Source: Microbispora sp. H13382
GTDB taxonomy: Bacteria > Actinomycetota > Actinomycetes > Streptosporangiales > Streptosporangiaceae
NCBI RefSeq assembly: GCF_014161445.1
Contig: NZ_JABBXA010000004.1
Span: 368,075-432,074, forward strand
Direction: 5' to 3'
Length of the DNA: 64,000 bases
Shown here: positions 23,840 to 32,311 of the stretch, one piece after another
Layout: each line of letters opens with the position of its first letter
How positions within the stretch are numbered: the first letter of the stretch is position 1
Translations under genes and position numbers: made by a program
Notes under the pieces: generated by a model
The model's database searches: none
What the model saw: the letters and a program-made list of their open reading frames with translations, nothing else
Told to the model about the DNA's origin: nothing

Positions 23840-24793
23840 GTGGAGACGTGGGATGCCACAGAGAAGAGGGCGGCCGAGGCTGACGGCACGCCCGCCGGGC
23901 GGCGCGGATCACGCCGGCCGCGACTGACGGGCCCGTGGCAGGCCCGGCCGCGCCTCAGCAGGCTGAGGCAGGCCCGGCCGCCCGGCGGGTCGCGGCCGAA
24001 CGCGGCCGGCATGGCCGGGGCGGACGGCGTGGTCGGCATGGCCGGCGCGGTCCGCATGGTCCGCCTGGTCGGTGTGGTCGCGCTGGCCGCGATGACGGCC
24101 GCCCAGATCGCGACGGGGCTGCGGCCCCACGACCTGCGCCTCACCACCGTGGTCGTGGTCCTGCTCGCGGTGAGCGCGCTCGCCTTCGCCGCGGCGGCGT
24201 ACGGCCCGGGCAGGGCGGCGGGCGCGTTCGCGGCGGCGGTGACGGCGGGCTTCGCCGCCGAGTGGGCCGGCACCAGGACGGGGCTGCCCTTCGGCGACTA
24301 CCGCTACACCGACGCCCTGTGGCCGCGGCCCGGGGGCGTCCCGCTGGTCGTCGCCCTCGCGTGGGGCGGCATGGGCCTGGCCGCCCACGCCGTCGCCCGC
24401 CGCGTGGCGCCGCGCGGCCGGCTGATCCCGATCCTCGCGGGCGCCCTGGCGCTCACCGCCTGGGACCTGTTCCTCGACCCGCAGATGCTCCGGCTCGGGC
24501 TGTGGGTCTGGGCGGAGCCCGGGCCGTACCGCGGTGTGCCGCTCGGCAACTTCGCCGGGTGGCTGCTGGTGTCCCTCCTGGTCATGACGCTCATTGACCG
24601 CCTCACGGGCCGTACGGACGGCGGCCGGGCGGGGGCCACCGGGCTGGTCGTCCTCTACACGGTGATGGCGGCGATGGAGACCGTCGGCTTCGCCGTGGTG
24701 TTCCGGCCGCCCGATCCGTTGGTGGCCGCCGCCGGAGGGCTCGCGATGGGCACGTTCGCCCTGCTCGCCTGGGGGCGCGCATGGCGGAGGTGA
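23840..24793 (+). CDS. cruF: CruF-like carotenoid 1,2-hydratase
   Basis: An integral membrane protein of up to 317 residues with about seven hydrophobic segments after residue 70. The segment FAAEWAGTRTGLPFGDYRYTD is the signature of CruF/bisanhydrobacterioruberin hydratase (DUF422), followed by TAWDLFLDPQMLRLGLWVW. CruF adds water across the psi end of lycopene-type carotenoids to give a 1-hydroxy end group. The GTG start at 23840 has no clear Shine-Dalgarno, and the first 55 residues are basic and unlike the family, so initiation near the ATG codons for MAGADG or MAGAVRM is possible. It overlaps the next gene by 13 bp and opens the rightward carotenoid operon. Confidence 0.8.
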   Translation: METWDATEKRAAEADGTPAGRRGSRRPRLTGPWQARPRLSRLRQARPPGGSRPNAAGMAGADGVVGMAGAVRMVRLVGVVALAAMTAAQIATGLRPHDLRLTTVVVVLLAVSALAFAAAAYGPGRAAGAFAAAVTAGFAAEWAGTRTGLPFGDYRYTDALWPRPGGVPLVVALAWGGMGLAAHAVARRVAPRGRLIPILAGALALTAWDLFLDPQMLRLGLWVWAEPGPYRGVPLGNFAGWLLVSLLVMTLIDRLTGRTDGGRAGATGLVVLYTVMAAMETVGFAVVFRPPDPLVAAAGGLAMGTFALLAWGRAWRR

Positions 24794-26325
24794 TCGTGGT
24801 CGGGGGCGGCGTCGGCGGCATGGTGGCCGCCCTGCTGCTCGCACGGGACGGGCACGAGGTGCGCGTCTACGAGCGGCTGCCCCGTCTGGGCGGCAAGCTG
24901 GCCGAGCACAGGCGGGACGGCTTCACGTTCTCGATCGGCCCCTCGCTGCTCACGCTGCCCGGCCTCTTCCTGGACCTCGGCGTCCCGCTCGACCTGCTCG
25001 AACTCGACGAGCTGTGCCGCTATCGCTGGCCGGACGGCTCGGCACTGTCCACCTACCGCGACCCGGAGCGTACGGCGGAGGCGGTGGACCGGCTCGCGCC
25101 GGGCGAGGGCCGCCACTGGCGGGCCTACCACCGCTGGGCCGGGCGCTGCCTGGACGCCTCGATGCGCACCTTCTTCGCGGGACCGCTGTCCGGACCCGTC
25201 GTCGAGCCGCCGATCCCGTGGTCCGGACGGCGGGCCGCCGGGATCACGGGCGGACGGCCGGGCGCCGGGCGGCGCGGCCCCGTCCCGCGGCCCCGGCCGG
25301 GCGACCTGCTCGCGGTCGCGCCCGGCCGCACCCTGGACGCGCTGGCCGGCCGGTTCTTCCGGGACGCCCGCCTGCGTCAGTACGTCGGCCGCTACGCCAC
25401 CTACGCCGGGTCGAACCCCTACCGCGCGCCCGCCGCGCTGGGCTGCGTCCCCGCCATCGAGCACGGAGACGGCGGGTGGTACGTGCGGGGCGGGCTGCCC
25501 CGCCTCGCCGACGCGCTGGCCGCGTCGCTCGACAAGGCGGGCGTCGACGTTCACCTGGAGACCGAGATCACCGAACTGATCCCGGGCCCGGGGCGGGTCG
25601 GCGGCGTCCGCACGGCCCGGGGCGAGGCGGTCCGGGCCGACATCGTGATCGTCAACGCCGACGCGGCGGCCCTGTACGGGCGGCTCCTGCCCGACCGCGC
25701 CCGGCTTCGCCGGATCGCCGGGCTGGGCCTGTCGTCGTCCGCCTTCCTGCTGCTCGCCGCGGTGGAGGGGCGGACCGAGGGCATGCCGCACCACTCGGTG
25801 GTGTTCTCCGCCGACTACCGGCGCGAGTTCGGCGACATCTTCGACCGGCGGCGGCCGCCGGAGGACCCCACGGTGTACATCGCCTGCCCGGTGGCGGACG
25901 ACCCCACCCAGGCTCCCGCGGGCGCGGAGAGCTGGAGCATGCTGGTGAACGTTCCCGCCGGCGACCCCGCGCGCTGGCCGCTGCCGCCCGAGGCGTACGC
26001 GGAGCTCGTCCTCGGCCGTCTGGCGAGCAGGGGCCACGACCTGTCCGGACGGCTGCGCTTCCTCGACCTGCTGACCCCGGCCGACCTGCGCGACCGGTAC
26101 GGCGCGTGGGGCGGGGCGATCTACGGCGGCGCCTACGGCGGCCCGCTGGCCCCCTTCCGCCGTCCCGGCAACCGGGGGCCGCTGCGCGGCCTGTACCTCG
26201 TCGGGGGGTCCGCGCATCCGGGAGGCGGGCTGCCGCTGGTGGCGATGGGCGGCCGGATCGTGGCCGCGCTGGTGCGCCGCGACTTCCCCAGCTCCGCACG
26301 TCGCCCGGGGAAGGCACACCCGTGA
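24781..26325 (+). CDS. crtD: CrtD/CrtI-type carotenoid desaturase
   Basis: 514 residues. The FAD dinucleotide-binding motif VIVVGGGVGGMVAALLLARDG is at the very N-terminus, followed by RLPRLGGKLAEH; the C-terminal FAD motif reads LYLVGGSAHPGGGLPLVAMGGR, typical of phytoene-desaturase-related enzymes. Because a separate crtI (30809-32311) sits with crtB, this copy next to cruF is more likely the 3,4-desaturase of 1-hydroxycarotenoids (CrtD). It starts inside the cruF stop region and its own stop overlaps the GT2 start by 4 bp. A Pro/Arg/Gly-rich insertion (GGRPGAGRRGPVPRPRPGD) near residue 160 is unusual. Confidence 0.82.
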   Translation: MAEVIVVGGGVGGMVAALLLARDGHEVRVYERLPRLGGKLAEHRRDGFTFSIGPSLLTLPGLFLDLGVPLDLLELDELCRYRWPDGSALSTYRDPERTAEAVDRLAPGEGRHWRAYHRWAGRCLDASMRTFFAGPLSGPVVEPPIPWSGRRAAGITGGRPGAGRRGPVPRPRPGDLLAVAPGRTLDALAGRFFRDARLRQYVGRYATYAGSNPYRAPAALGCVPAIEHGDGGWYVRGGLPRLADALAASLDKAGVDVHLETEITELIPGPGRVGGVRTARGEAVRADIVIVNADAAALYGRLLPDRARLRRIAGLGLSSSAFLLLAAVEGRTEGMPHHSVVFSADYRREFGDIFDRRRPPEDPTVYIACPVADDPTQAPAGAESWSMLVNVPAGDPARWPLPPEAYAELVLGRLASRGHDLSGRLRFLDLLTPADLRDRYGAWGGAIYGGAYGGPLAPFRRPGNRGPLRGLYLVGGSAHPGGGLPLVAMGGRIVAALVRRDFPSSARRPGKAHP

Positions 26326-27566
26326 GAACCAGCGCGGCCAGGACGGTCGGGTGCACTCGGGCCGGACGGGCCGGTTGGGCCGGGACCGCCGCGCGGGTGC
26401 TCGCCGCCGCCCAGGCCGTGGCGGCCCTCGTCGTGGTGGCGCGGCTCGCCCGCGGCCGCCGGCGGCTCCCGCCGCTCACCGCGCCCCTGCCGGACCCGCC
26501 TCCCGGCGCCGGCGGCCCGCCTGGTGGCGGGTGTCCGGGCATCTCGGTGGTCATCCCCGCCAGGGACGAGGAGCGGAGGCTCGGGCCCTGCCTGCGGGCG
26601 GTGCTGGCCGACCCCGCCGTCACCGAGGTCATCGTGGTGGACGACGAGTCCTCGGACGGCACCGCGCGGATCGCCGCCGCCTGCGGGGCGACGGTGGTGC
26701 GCGGACGCCCGCTGCCGGACGGCTGGGTGGGCAAGCAGTGGGCGCTGCACCAGGGGCTGTCGGAGGCGCGCGGCGAGATCGTGGTCACCCTGGACGCCGA
26801 CACCCGGCCCCGGCCGGGCCTGTTCGGCGCGCTCGCCGCCGCCCTCCGGGACCACGACCTGGTCAGCGCGGGCCCCCGTTTCGTCTGCGAGGGACTCGCC
26901 GAGCAGGCGCTGCACGCGTCGTTCCTCACCACGCTGGTCTACAGGTTCGGCCCCATCGGTCCTCCCGCCCCGCCGCCGCCCCACCGCGTGGTGGCCAACG
27001 GCCAGTGCCTGGCCTTCCGGCGGGAGGCGATGCGGCGGGCCGACGGCTTCGCCCGGGTGCGCGGGCACATGACCGACGACGTCGCCCTCGCCAGAGCCCT
27101 CGCCGCCTGCGGCTGGAGGGTCGGCTTCCTCGACGCGGGGGGCCTGCTGGAGGTCGATATGCACGAGTCGGCGGCCGACGTGTGGCGGGAGTGGGGGCGC
27201 TCGCTGCCGCTGCGCGACGTCACCCGCCCCGCCTGGCAGGCGGCCGACCTCGCCGTCGTCTGGCTCACCGCCGCGTTGCCGGCGCTCCGCCTGGCCGCCG
27301 GGCGGCCGACCCGGCTCGACCTGGCGCTGCTCGCCGTACGGGTGCTGCTCACCACCGCGCTGCGGCGCAGCTACGCCCGGCCGGGCGCGGGCGTGGCGCT
27401 GTCGTTCCTGCTCGACCCGGCCACGGCCGTACGGCTGACGCAGGCGACGCTGCGGCCCGTCAGGACCTGGCGGAGCCGCGCCTACCCCGTCTACCCCGCG
27501 GCGGGGGCCGGCGCCGTCAGGCGCGGCGCGCGGCCAGCGCCGCCTGCCCGAAGCGCAGCCCGATGA
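26322..27566 (+). CDS. Family 2 glycosyltransferase, CrtQ/CruC-like
   Basis: 414 residues: an N-terminal membrane helix (about 15-45), a GT-A domain, and C-terminal hydrophobic segments (about 305-350). The nucleotide-sugar site is seen in ISVVIPARDEERRLGPC, VIVVDDESSDGTA and VTLDADTRP (DxD), with the acceptor-side VANGQCLAFRREAM and the acidic HMTDDVALA. This layout is that of carotenoid glycosyltransferases such as CrtQ. It should glycosylate the 1-hydroxyl made by CruF. GTG at 26322 overlaps the crtD-like stop (GTGA). The last 50 bp overlap the end of the opposite-strand plsY-like gene. Confidence 0.82.
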   Translation: MRTSAARTVGCTRAGRAGWAGTAARVLAAAQAVAALVVVARLARGRRRLPPLTAPLPDPPPGAGGPPGGGCPGISVVIPARDEERRLGPCLRAVLADPAVTEVIVVDDESSDGTARIAAACGATVVRGRPLPDGWVGKQWALHQGLSEARGEIVVTLDADTRPRPGLFGALAAALRDHDLVSAGPRFVCEGLAEQALHASFLTTLVYRFGPIGPPAPPPPHRVVANGQCLAFRREAMRRADGFARVRGHMTDDVALARALAACGWRVGFLDAGGLLEVDMHESAADVWREWGRSLPLRDVTRPAWQAADLAVVWLTAALPALRLAAGRPTRLDLALLAVRVLLTTALRRSYARPGAGVALSFLLDPATAVRLTQATLRPVRTWRSRAYPVYPAAGAGAVRRGARPAPPARSAAR

Positions 27567-28131
27567 GGCACATGAGCGCGCCGGTCGCGGCGACGTGGCC
27601 GATCGGCGCGAACGGCAGTTGCAGCAGCGGGATCGCGAACACCCCGGCCCGGGCCCCGGCCGCGAACGACCGGGTGAGCAGGAAGACCACCCCGAGAACG
27701 GCGAGCGCGAGCCCGAACGCGGGCGGGCAGATCACCGCGATGCCGCCGGCGAAGGTCAGCACCGACCGCCCGCCGCGGAACCCGGCGAAGACCGGCCAGG
27801 CGTGCCCGATCATCGCCGCCCCCACCGCCAGGTACGCCGTGGGGACGCTCGGGCCCGCGACCACCCCCGGCCCGGTGGTGTGGGCGCCGCCGGCCAGCAG
27901 GCCGAGCAGCCCGGCGAGCACGCCCTTGGCCATGTCCCCGGCGAAGACCGGCGCCGCCGTCCGGCCGCCGAGCCGTTCGCGCACGTTCCAGAAGCCGGGG
28001 TTGCGGTCGCCGATCTCCCGGGGATCGACGCCCCGCCGCCCCGCGACCAGCACCGCGACCGGAACCGAGCCGAGAAGGTAACCGCCGATGAGCGCCACCA
28101 GCAGGGGGATGAGCGGCGGGAGCGTCGTCAC
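27517..28131 (-). CDS. PlsY-like acyltransferase with altered signature motifs
   Basis: 204 residues with five or so hydrophobic segments. The overall match is to PlsY, which transfers acyl groups from acyl-phosphate to glycerol-3-phosphate. Motif 1, normally around GNxGATN, reads DRNPGFWNV; motif 2, normally FKGGKGVAT, reads FRGGRSVLT; the C-terminal motif 3 with conserved Asn and Glu is missing, and the protein ends FGQAALAARRA. This argues for a different acceptor or loss of activity. The GTG at 28131 has GGAGG at about 6-nt spacing. It lies inside the carotenoid cluster, overlapping GT2 by 50 bp (3' ends) and the crtA-like gene by 23 bp (5' ends). Confidence 0.8.
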   Translation of the reverse strand: MTTLPPLIPLLVALIGGYLLGSVPVAVLVAGRRGVDPREIGDRNPGFWNVRERLGGRTAAPVFAGDMAKGVLAGLLGLLAGGAHTTGPGVVAGPSVPTAYLAVGAAMIGHAWPVFAGFRGGRSVLTFAGGIAVICPPAFGLALAVLGVVFLLTRSFAAGARAGVFAIPLLQLPFAPIGHVAATGALMCLIGLRFGQAALAARRA

Positions 28132-28858
28132 GTTCCACCTCCAGCGATACGCGGACCGGGGGGCCATGCGTCACATGGCCTTCGACCGCCCGGTGCTGCG
28201 CCGCACCGGGGGGCTGCTGTTCTGGCGGCTGCTCGGCTCGGGCCGGGGAGCGTCGACGACCCTCGGCGCCGACCTGCGCCGCTGGGCGCTGCTCGCCGTC
28301 TGGCGGGACGAGCGGGCGCTCGAGGAGTTCCTGGCACGCTCGCCGATCCCCGCCAGGTGGCGGCGCGAGGCCGTCGAGGCCTGGCACGTACGGCTCGCGC
28401 CGATCGCCTCGCGCGGGCGCTGGAACGGGGTCGAGCCGTTCACACCCGTGTCCCGGCTGCCCGGGCCGCCCGGCCGCGCGGGGTCCCACGCCACGGCGGG
28501 GCCGGAGGACGGCCCCGTGGCGGTGCTGACCCGGGCGTCGATCCGGCCGTCGCGCCTGGTCGCGTTCTACCGGTCCGTGCCCGCCGTCGAGCGGTGGCTG
28601 CGGGCCCAGGAGGGCTGCCTCGCCTCCGTCGGGCTGGGGGAGTGGCCGCTGGCCCGGCAGGCCACCTTCTCCCTGTGGCGCGACGCCGCCGCCGTCCGCG
28701 CGTTCGCCTACGCCGGGCGGGCCCACCGCGAGGTTGTCGAACGGGTCCGCGCCCACGACTGGTACTCCGAGGAGCTGTTCGCCCGGTTCATTCCCTATGC
28801 GAGCGTGGGCACCTGGGGCGGCGCCGACCCCCTCGCCGGTCGTCGAACCGCACAGTGA
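28109..28858 (+). CDS. crtA: Spheroidene monooxygenase-like protein (CrtA)
   Basis: 249 residues. Segments matching CrtA are HMAFDRPVLRRTGGLLFWRLLGSGRG, WALLAVWRDERAL, the middle VAVLTRASIRPSRLVAFY and the C-terminal HDWYSEELFARFIPYASVGTW. CrtA introduces a 2-keto group at the end of acyclic 1-methoxy or 1-hydroxy carotenoids. The ATG at 28109 follows AGGGGG; the frame extends to 28088 without homology. Its first 23 bases overlap the first bases of the divergent plsY-like gene, so both promoters lie inside the neighbour's coding sequence. The stop lies in a 12-bp tandem repeat. Confidence 0.8.
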   Translation: MSGGSVVTFHLQRYADRGAMRHMAFDRPVLRRTGGLLFWRLLGSGRGASTTLGADLRRWALLAVWRDERALEEFLARSPIPARWRREAVEAWHVRLAPIASRGRWNGVEPFTPVSRLPGPPGRAGSHATAGPEDGPVAVLTRASIRPSRLVAFYRSVPAVERWLRAQEGCLASVGLGEWPLARQATFSLWRDAAAVRAFAYAGRAHREVVERVRAHDWYSEELFARFIPYASVGTWGGADPLAGRRTAQ

Positions 28859-28875
28859 ACCGCACAGTGAACCGC
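28845..28875 (+). repeat. 12-bp tandem repeat spanning the crtA-like stop codon
   Basis: GAACCGCACAGT occurs at 28845-28856 and 28857-28868, with a partial third copy to 28875. The stop TGA (28856-28858) straddles the junction of copies 1 and 2. Confidence 0.85.
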
Positions 28876-28890
28876 CCCGGTCTCCTCGTG

Positions 28891-28910
28891 GGCCGGGGCG
28901 GCGCCCGGCC
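28891..28910. terminator. Hairpin between convergent crtA-like and plsX genes
   Basis: GGCCGGG (28891-28897) pairs with CCCGGCC (28904-28910) in the 62-bp gap between the two convergent genes. Confidence 0.5.
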
Positions 28911-28920
28911 GAGCGGGAGG

Positions 28921-29892
28921 TCACGGCGCCGGCTGGACGGCGAGACGGTCGCCGAGCCGGGCCACGACCTCGCCCTCGGCGAGGTCGCGCGCCACCACGC
29001 AGGCCCGGGCGACGGTGCCGGCCCGGGAGGAGCCGTGCGCCACGACGACGGTGCCGGTGAGCCCGAGGAGGGCCGCGCCGCCGTGCGTCTCGGGGTCGTA
29101 GCGGGCCGCCACCCGGCGGAGGCCGGCCGGGCCGGCCACGCCCTCCGCCGCCGCGAGGGCGAGCGTGGCGCGCACGGTCCCCTCCACGTTCTTCAGCACG
29201 ACGTTGCCGGTGAACCCGTCGGTGACGATCACGTCGACGACCCCGGTGAGCACGTCGCCGCCCTCCACGTTGCCGTGGAAACGCAGCGGCAGGCCGCGCA
29301 GCAGGGTCTCGGCCCGGCGGGTCAGCCGGTTCCCCTTGCCGGGCTCCGCGCCGATCGACAGCAGCCCGACGCGAGGGTCGGCCACGCCCAGCACGAGCTG
29401 CGCGTACGACGCCCCGAGCAGTGCGAACTGGGCGATCATCTCGGGCATCGGGTCCACGGTCGCGCCGGCGTCGACCAGCACGGTGACCCCGCCCGCCGTG
29501 GTCGGGAGCGCGACGGCCAGCGCGGGGCGCAGCACGGCGGGCGCGGTGCCGAGCCGGTCGGCCGCGCAGGCGACCACGGCCCCGGTGGACCCCGCCGACA
29601 CGAATGCCGCGCCGGCTCCCTCCCGCAGGAGGTCGAAGCCGACGGACAGGCTGGAGCGGACCATGCGGACCGCGCCCGCGCCCCGCTCGGTCATCGGCAC
29701 GACCTCGGCGGCGTGCACGACGTCGATCTCGCCCGCCGCCCCGAGCCGGGCCAGTTCCCCGCGTACGACCCCGGCCCGGCCGACGAGGACGACCGGCACG
29801 CCGTGCTCCCGCCACGCCTCGACCGCCCCCCGGACGATCTCCGCGGGCCCGTGGTCGCCGCCCATGGCGTCCACCACGACCGGGCGGGACAT
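28921..29892 (-). CDS. plsX: PlsX, acyl-ACP:phosphate acyltransferase
   Basis: 323 residues with intact family motifs: VVVDAMGGDHGP at the start, SAGSTGAVVA, VLVDAGATVDPMPE, and TDGFTGNVVLKNVEGTVR. PlsX makes acyl-phosphate from acyl-ACP for use by PlsY. The ATG at 29892 has GGAGG at 7-nt spacing and overlaps the crtB stop by 1 nt (TGATG), so it is co-translated with the carotenoid genes. A housekeeping plsX normally sits with rpmF and acpP, so this is probably a second, pathway-dedicated copy. It may supply acyl-phosphate to the nearby PlsY-like protein; that is inference. Confidence 0.88.
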   Translation of the reverse strand: MSRPVVVDAMGGDHGPAEIVRGAVEAWREHGVPVVLVGRAGVVRGELARLGAAGEIDVVHAAEVVPMTERGAGAVRMVRSSLSVGFDLLREGAGAAFVSAGSTGAVVACAADRLGTAPAVLRPALAVALPTTAGGVTVLVDAGATVDPMPEMIAQFALLGASYAQLVLGVADPRVGLLSIGAEPGKGNRLTRRAETLLRGLPLRFHGNVEGGDVLTGVVDVIVTDGFTGNVVLKNVEGTVRATLALAAAEGVAGPAGLRRVAARYDPETHGGAALLGLTGTVVVAHGSSRAGTVARACVVARDLAEGEVVARLGDRLAVQPAP

Positions 29893-30812
29893 CACGCCAC
29901 CTCCACCCGGCGTTCGGCGCGGGCGGCGGCACGCGCGGCGAACAGGTGCCGGGTGAAGATCGCGAGCCTGCGCCGCCGGGAGACCCTGGCCCGCCTCGCC
30001 AGCACGTCGTGCCCGGCCGCCCCGATCTCGTCCAGGATGCCGCCGTACAGCTCGTACGCCGCCCTGATGCAGGGCCGGGACGACGGCGCGAGCAGCGCGA
30101 TCCCGTCGCGGGCCCGCCGGTAGTGGTCGCGGGCGCGGTCGCACTCGTAGGCCACCAGCTCCCGCACGGCCGGCGCGGCGTACGGCGCGGCCAGGTCGGC
30201 CTCCGTCACGCCGAACTTGTCGAGGTCGGCGAGCGGCAGGTAGACGCGACCCCGCGTCAGGTCCTCGCGCACGTCGCGGATGAAGTTGGTGAGCTGGAAG
30301 GCCAGCCCGAGCTGGCGGGCGGGCTCGCGGGCCCGCCCCTCCTCGCCCGGCAGGGCCTCCAGCACCGGCAGCATCATCGTCCCGATGACCGCCGCCGACC
30401 CTTCCATGTATCCCAGCAGGTCGTCGTAGGTCGCGTACCGGTCCACGGTGAGGTCGGCGCGCATGGACGCGAGGAACGCCCGCACGTCGGCCTGGTCGAT
30501 CCCGAACGCCCGCACCGTGTGCGTGAACGCGGGGAGCACCGGATCGCGGACGTGCTCGCCGTCCAGCGCGGCGGCGAGCCGGGAGGACAGGCGCTCCAGC
30601 GCCGCGGCCCGGTCGCCGGTCACCGCGAACGAGTCCACGATCTCGTCGGCGTAGCGGGCGAAGCCGTACAACGCGTGGACGTGCGGCCGTTTCCACGCGG
30701 GCAGCAGGCGGGTGGCCAGGTAGTACGAGCGGCCGTAGCTCGCGTGCAGCCTGCGGCACCGCTCGTAGCCGGCCGTCAGCGTCGCGGCCGGCGTCTGTGG
30801 TGGCGCGCTCAT
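29892..30812 (-). CDS. crtB: Phytoene synthase
   Basis: 306 residues of the squalene/phytoene synthase family. The two Asp-rich sites are RYADEIVDSF near residue 55 and QLTNFIRDVREDLTRGRVYLP near residue 165; the latter is the family signature. It condenses two geranylgeranyl diphosphates to phytoene. The ATG at 30812 overlaps the crtI stop by 4 bp (ATGA) and the stop overlaps plsX by 1 nt. It is the third gene of the leftward crtE-crtI-crtB-plsX operon. Confidence 0.93.
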   Translation of the reverse strand: MSAPPQTPAATLTAGYERCRRLHASYGRSYYLATRLLPAWKRPHVHALYGFARYADEIVDSFAVTGDRAAALERLSSRLAAALDGEHVRDPVLPAFTHTVRAFGIDQADVRAFLASMRADLTVDRYATYDDLLGYMEGSAAVIGTMMLPVLEALPGEEGRAREPARQLGLAFQLTNFIRDVREDLTRGRVYLPLADLDKFGVTEADLAAPYAAPAVRELVAYECDRARDHYRRARDGIALLAPSSRPCIRAAYELYGGILDEIGAAGHDVLARRARVSRRRRLAIFTRHLFAARAAARAERRVEVA

Positions 30813-32311
30813 GGGGTGCTCTCCAGGATGCGTTCGGCGGCCAGGCGGCCGGAGATCAGCACGGGCGGCACCCCGACGCCGGGCGCCGTGTACATGCCCG
30901 CGAAGTGGAGGCCGGGGACCCGCCGGGCCGCGCCGGACGGGCGGAACCACGCCGTCTGGGTGAAACGGGCGTCGAGCGCGAAGGGCGTGCCGGCCGAGTG
31001 GCCGCGCCGCCGCCACGCGGGGGGATCGAACACCAGCCGGGGCGTGCCGGACAGGTCGCCGTACCCGAGGCCGGCGAGCCGGCCCAGCATGCGGTCCACG
31101 AGGCGGGGGGTGAGCGCGGTCCAGTCGGCGCCGCCCCGCGTGTTGGGGGCGGGCTCCAGCACGCTGAGCACGGCGGGCCCCCCGCCGCCGGGCCCGTGGT
31201 CGCCGGGCCCGTGGTCGTCAGGGCCAGGACAGGTCACGAGCAGGCTCGGGTCCGGCTGCGGCCTGCCCGCCTCCAGCTCCGCGAACGTCGTCTCCCATTC
31301 ACGCCCGAAGTGCAGGGTGTGGTGGGCCTGGCCGTCCGGGCGCCGGTCCAGCGCGAAGTGCGCGACCAGGCACGAGGGGGACAACCGGGGCCGGCGCAGC
31401 CGCCAGTCGGCCGCCTCCTCGGGCAGCAGGCCGTCGCCGTCCCGCCGCCCGTGGGCCCGGAGCAGGTCGCAGGCCACCACGGCGTGCCGGGCCGCCAGCC
31501 GCTCCCCGGTGTCGAGGCGGACGGCGACCACCCCCGCCCCGTCGGTCTCGATCCGCGTGGCCCGCACGCCGTAGCGGAAGACGGCCCCGGCCTTCTCGGC
31601 GGCGGCGGCCATGGCCCGCGGGACGGCGTGCATGCCGCCCTCACGGGGGAAGTAGACCCCGCCGACCGTGTCCATGTGGGCGATCACGGCGTACACGCCG
31701 AGGGCGCGGCGCGGCGACAGGCCGACGTACAGCGCCTGGAACGTGTGCGCCCTGATCAACCGCTCGTCGGTGAGGTGGCGCCGCACGAGCCCGTCCAGCC
31801 GGCGGAAGCCGCCGAGCGCGGCCAGCCGCACCAGCGCGTACGGCCGGGCCAGCGCGCGCAGCCGGGTCATGTCGCGGTCGATGAACGCGCTCCACTCGGC
31901 CTCGAACATCTCGCCCAGCAACTGCCGGAACCGCCGGTAGCGCACGGCCTCGGCGGGCCCGCACAGCGCCCGCACCCGCTCGGCCATGGCGTCGGCCCCC
32001 GCCACCACGTCCAGCCGCGACCCGTCGTGGAAGGTCAGCCGGTAGTACGGATCGAGCCGGCGCAGCGGCAGCCAGCGCTCCAGGTCCTGCCCGGCGGCGG
32101 CGAAGGTGTCGGCCAGCACCCCCGGCATGGTCAGCACCGAGGGCCCGATGTCGACCCGGTGGGAGCCCAGGGCCGCCGTGCCGCAGCAGCCGCCCGGCAC
32201 GTCGGCGGCTTCCACGACCGTCACCTCGCGGCCCGCCCCGGCCAGGCGCATCGCGGCGGCCAGGCCGCCCAGCCCGGCGCCGACGACCACGACCGGCCCG
32301 CCCGCGGTCAT
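30809..32311 (-). CDS. crtI: Phytoene desaturase
   Basis: 500 residues. The N-terminal FAD motif PVVVVGAGLGGLAAAMRLAGAG is followed by DVPGGCCGT and DIGPSVLTMPG; the C-terminal motif FAGMYTAPGVGVPPVLISGRLAAERIL completes the CrtI pattern. It introduces double bonds into phytoene to give lycopene or neurosporene. A low-complexity insertion of Gly, Pro, Asp and His (PGPDDHGPGDHGPGGGG) lies near residue 368, probably a surface loop with a short duplication. Its start overlaps the crtE stop by 4 bp. Confidence 0.92.
   Translation of the reverse strand: MTAGGPVVVVGAGLGGLAAAMRLAGAGREVTVVEAADVPGGCCGTAALGSHRVDIGPSVLTMPGVLADTFAAAGQDLERWLPLRRLDPYYRLTFHDGSRLDVVAGADAMAERVRALCGPAEAVRYRRFRQLLGEMFEAEWSAFIDRDMTRLRALARPYALVRLAALGGFRRLDGLVRRHLTDERLIRAHTFQALYVGLSPRRALGVYAVIAHMDTVGGVYFPREGGMHAVPRAMAAAAEKAGAVFRYGVRATRIETDGAGVVAVRLDTGERLAARHAVVACDLLRAHGRRDGDGLLPEEAADWRLRRPRLSPSCLVAHFALDRRPDGQAHHTLHFGREWETTFAELEAGRPQPDPSLLVTCPGPDDHGPGDHGPGGGGPAVLSVLEPAPNTRGGADWTALTPRLVDRMLGRLAGLGYGDLSGTPRLVFDPPAWRRRGHSAGTPFALDARFTQTAWFRPSGAARRVPGLHFAGMYTAPGVGVPPVLISGRLAAERILESTP

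Noticed and set aside
27517-27566. Sequencing error creating the 50-bp GT2/plsY overlap
   Set aside because: Both C-termini remain in frame with their family cores well before the overlap and codon bias is normal; the overlap seems genuine, though the GT2 tail after residue 395 is low complexity.
28921-30759. A single 612-residue fusion of phytoene synthase frame and plsX
   Set aside because: The upstream part of that open frame is the shadow of crtB; plsX starts at 29892 with its own Shine-Dalgarno and overlaps crtB by one base.
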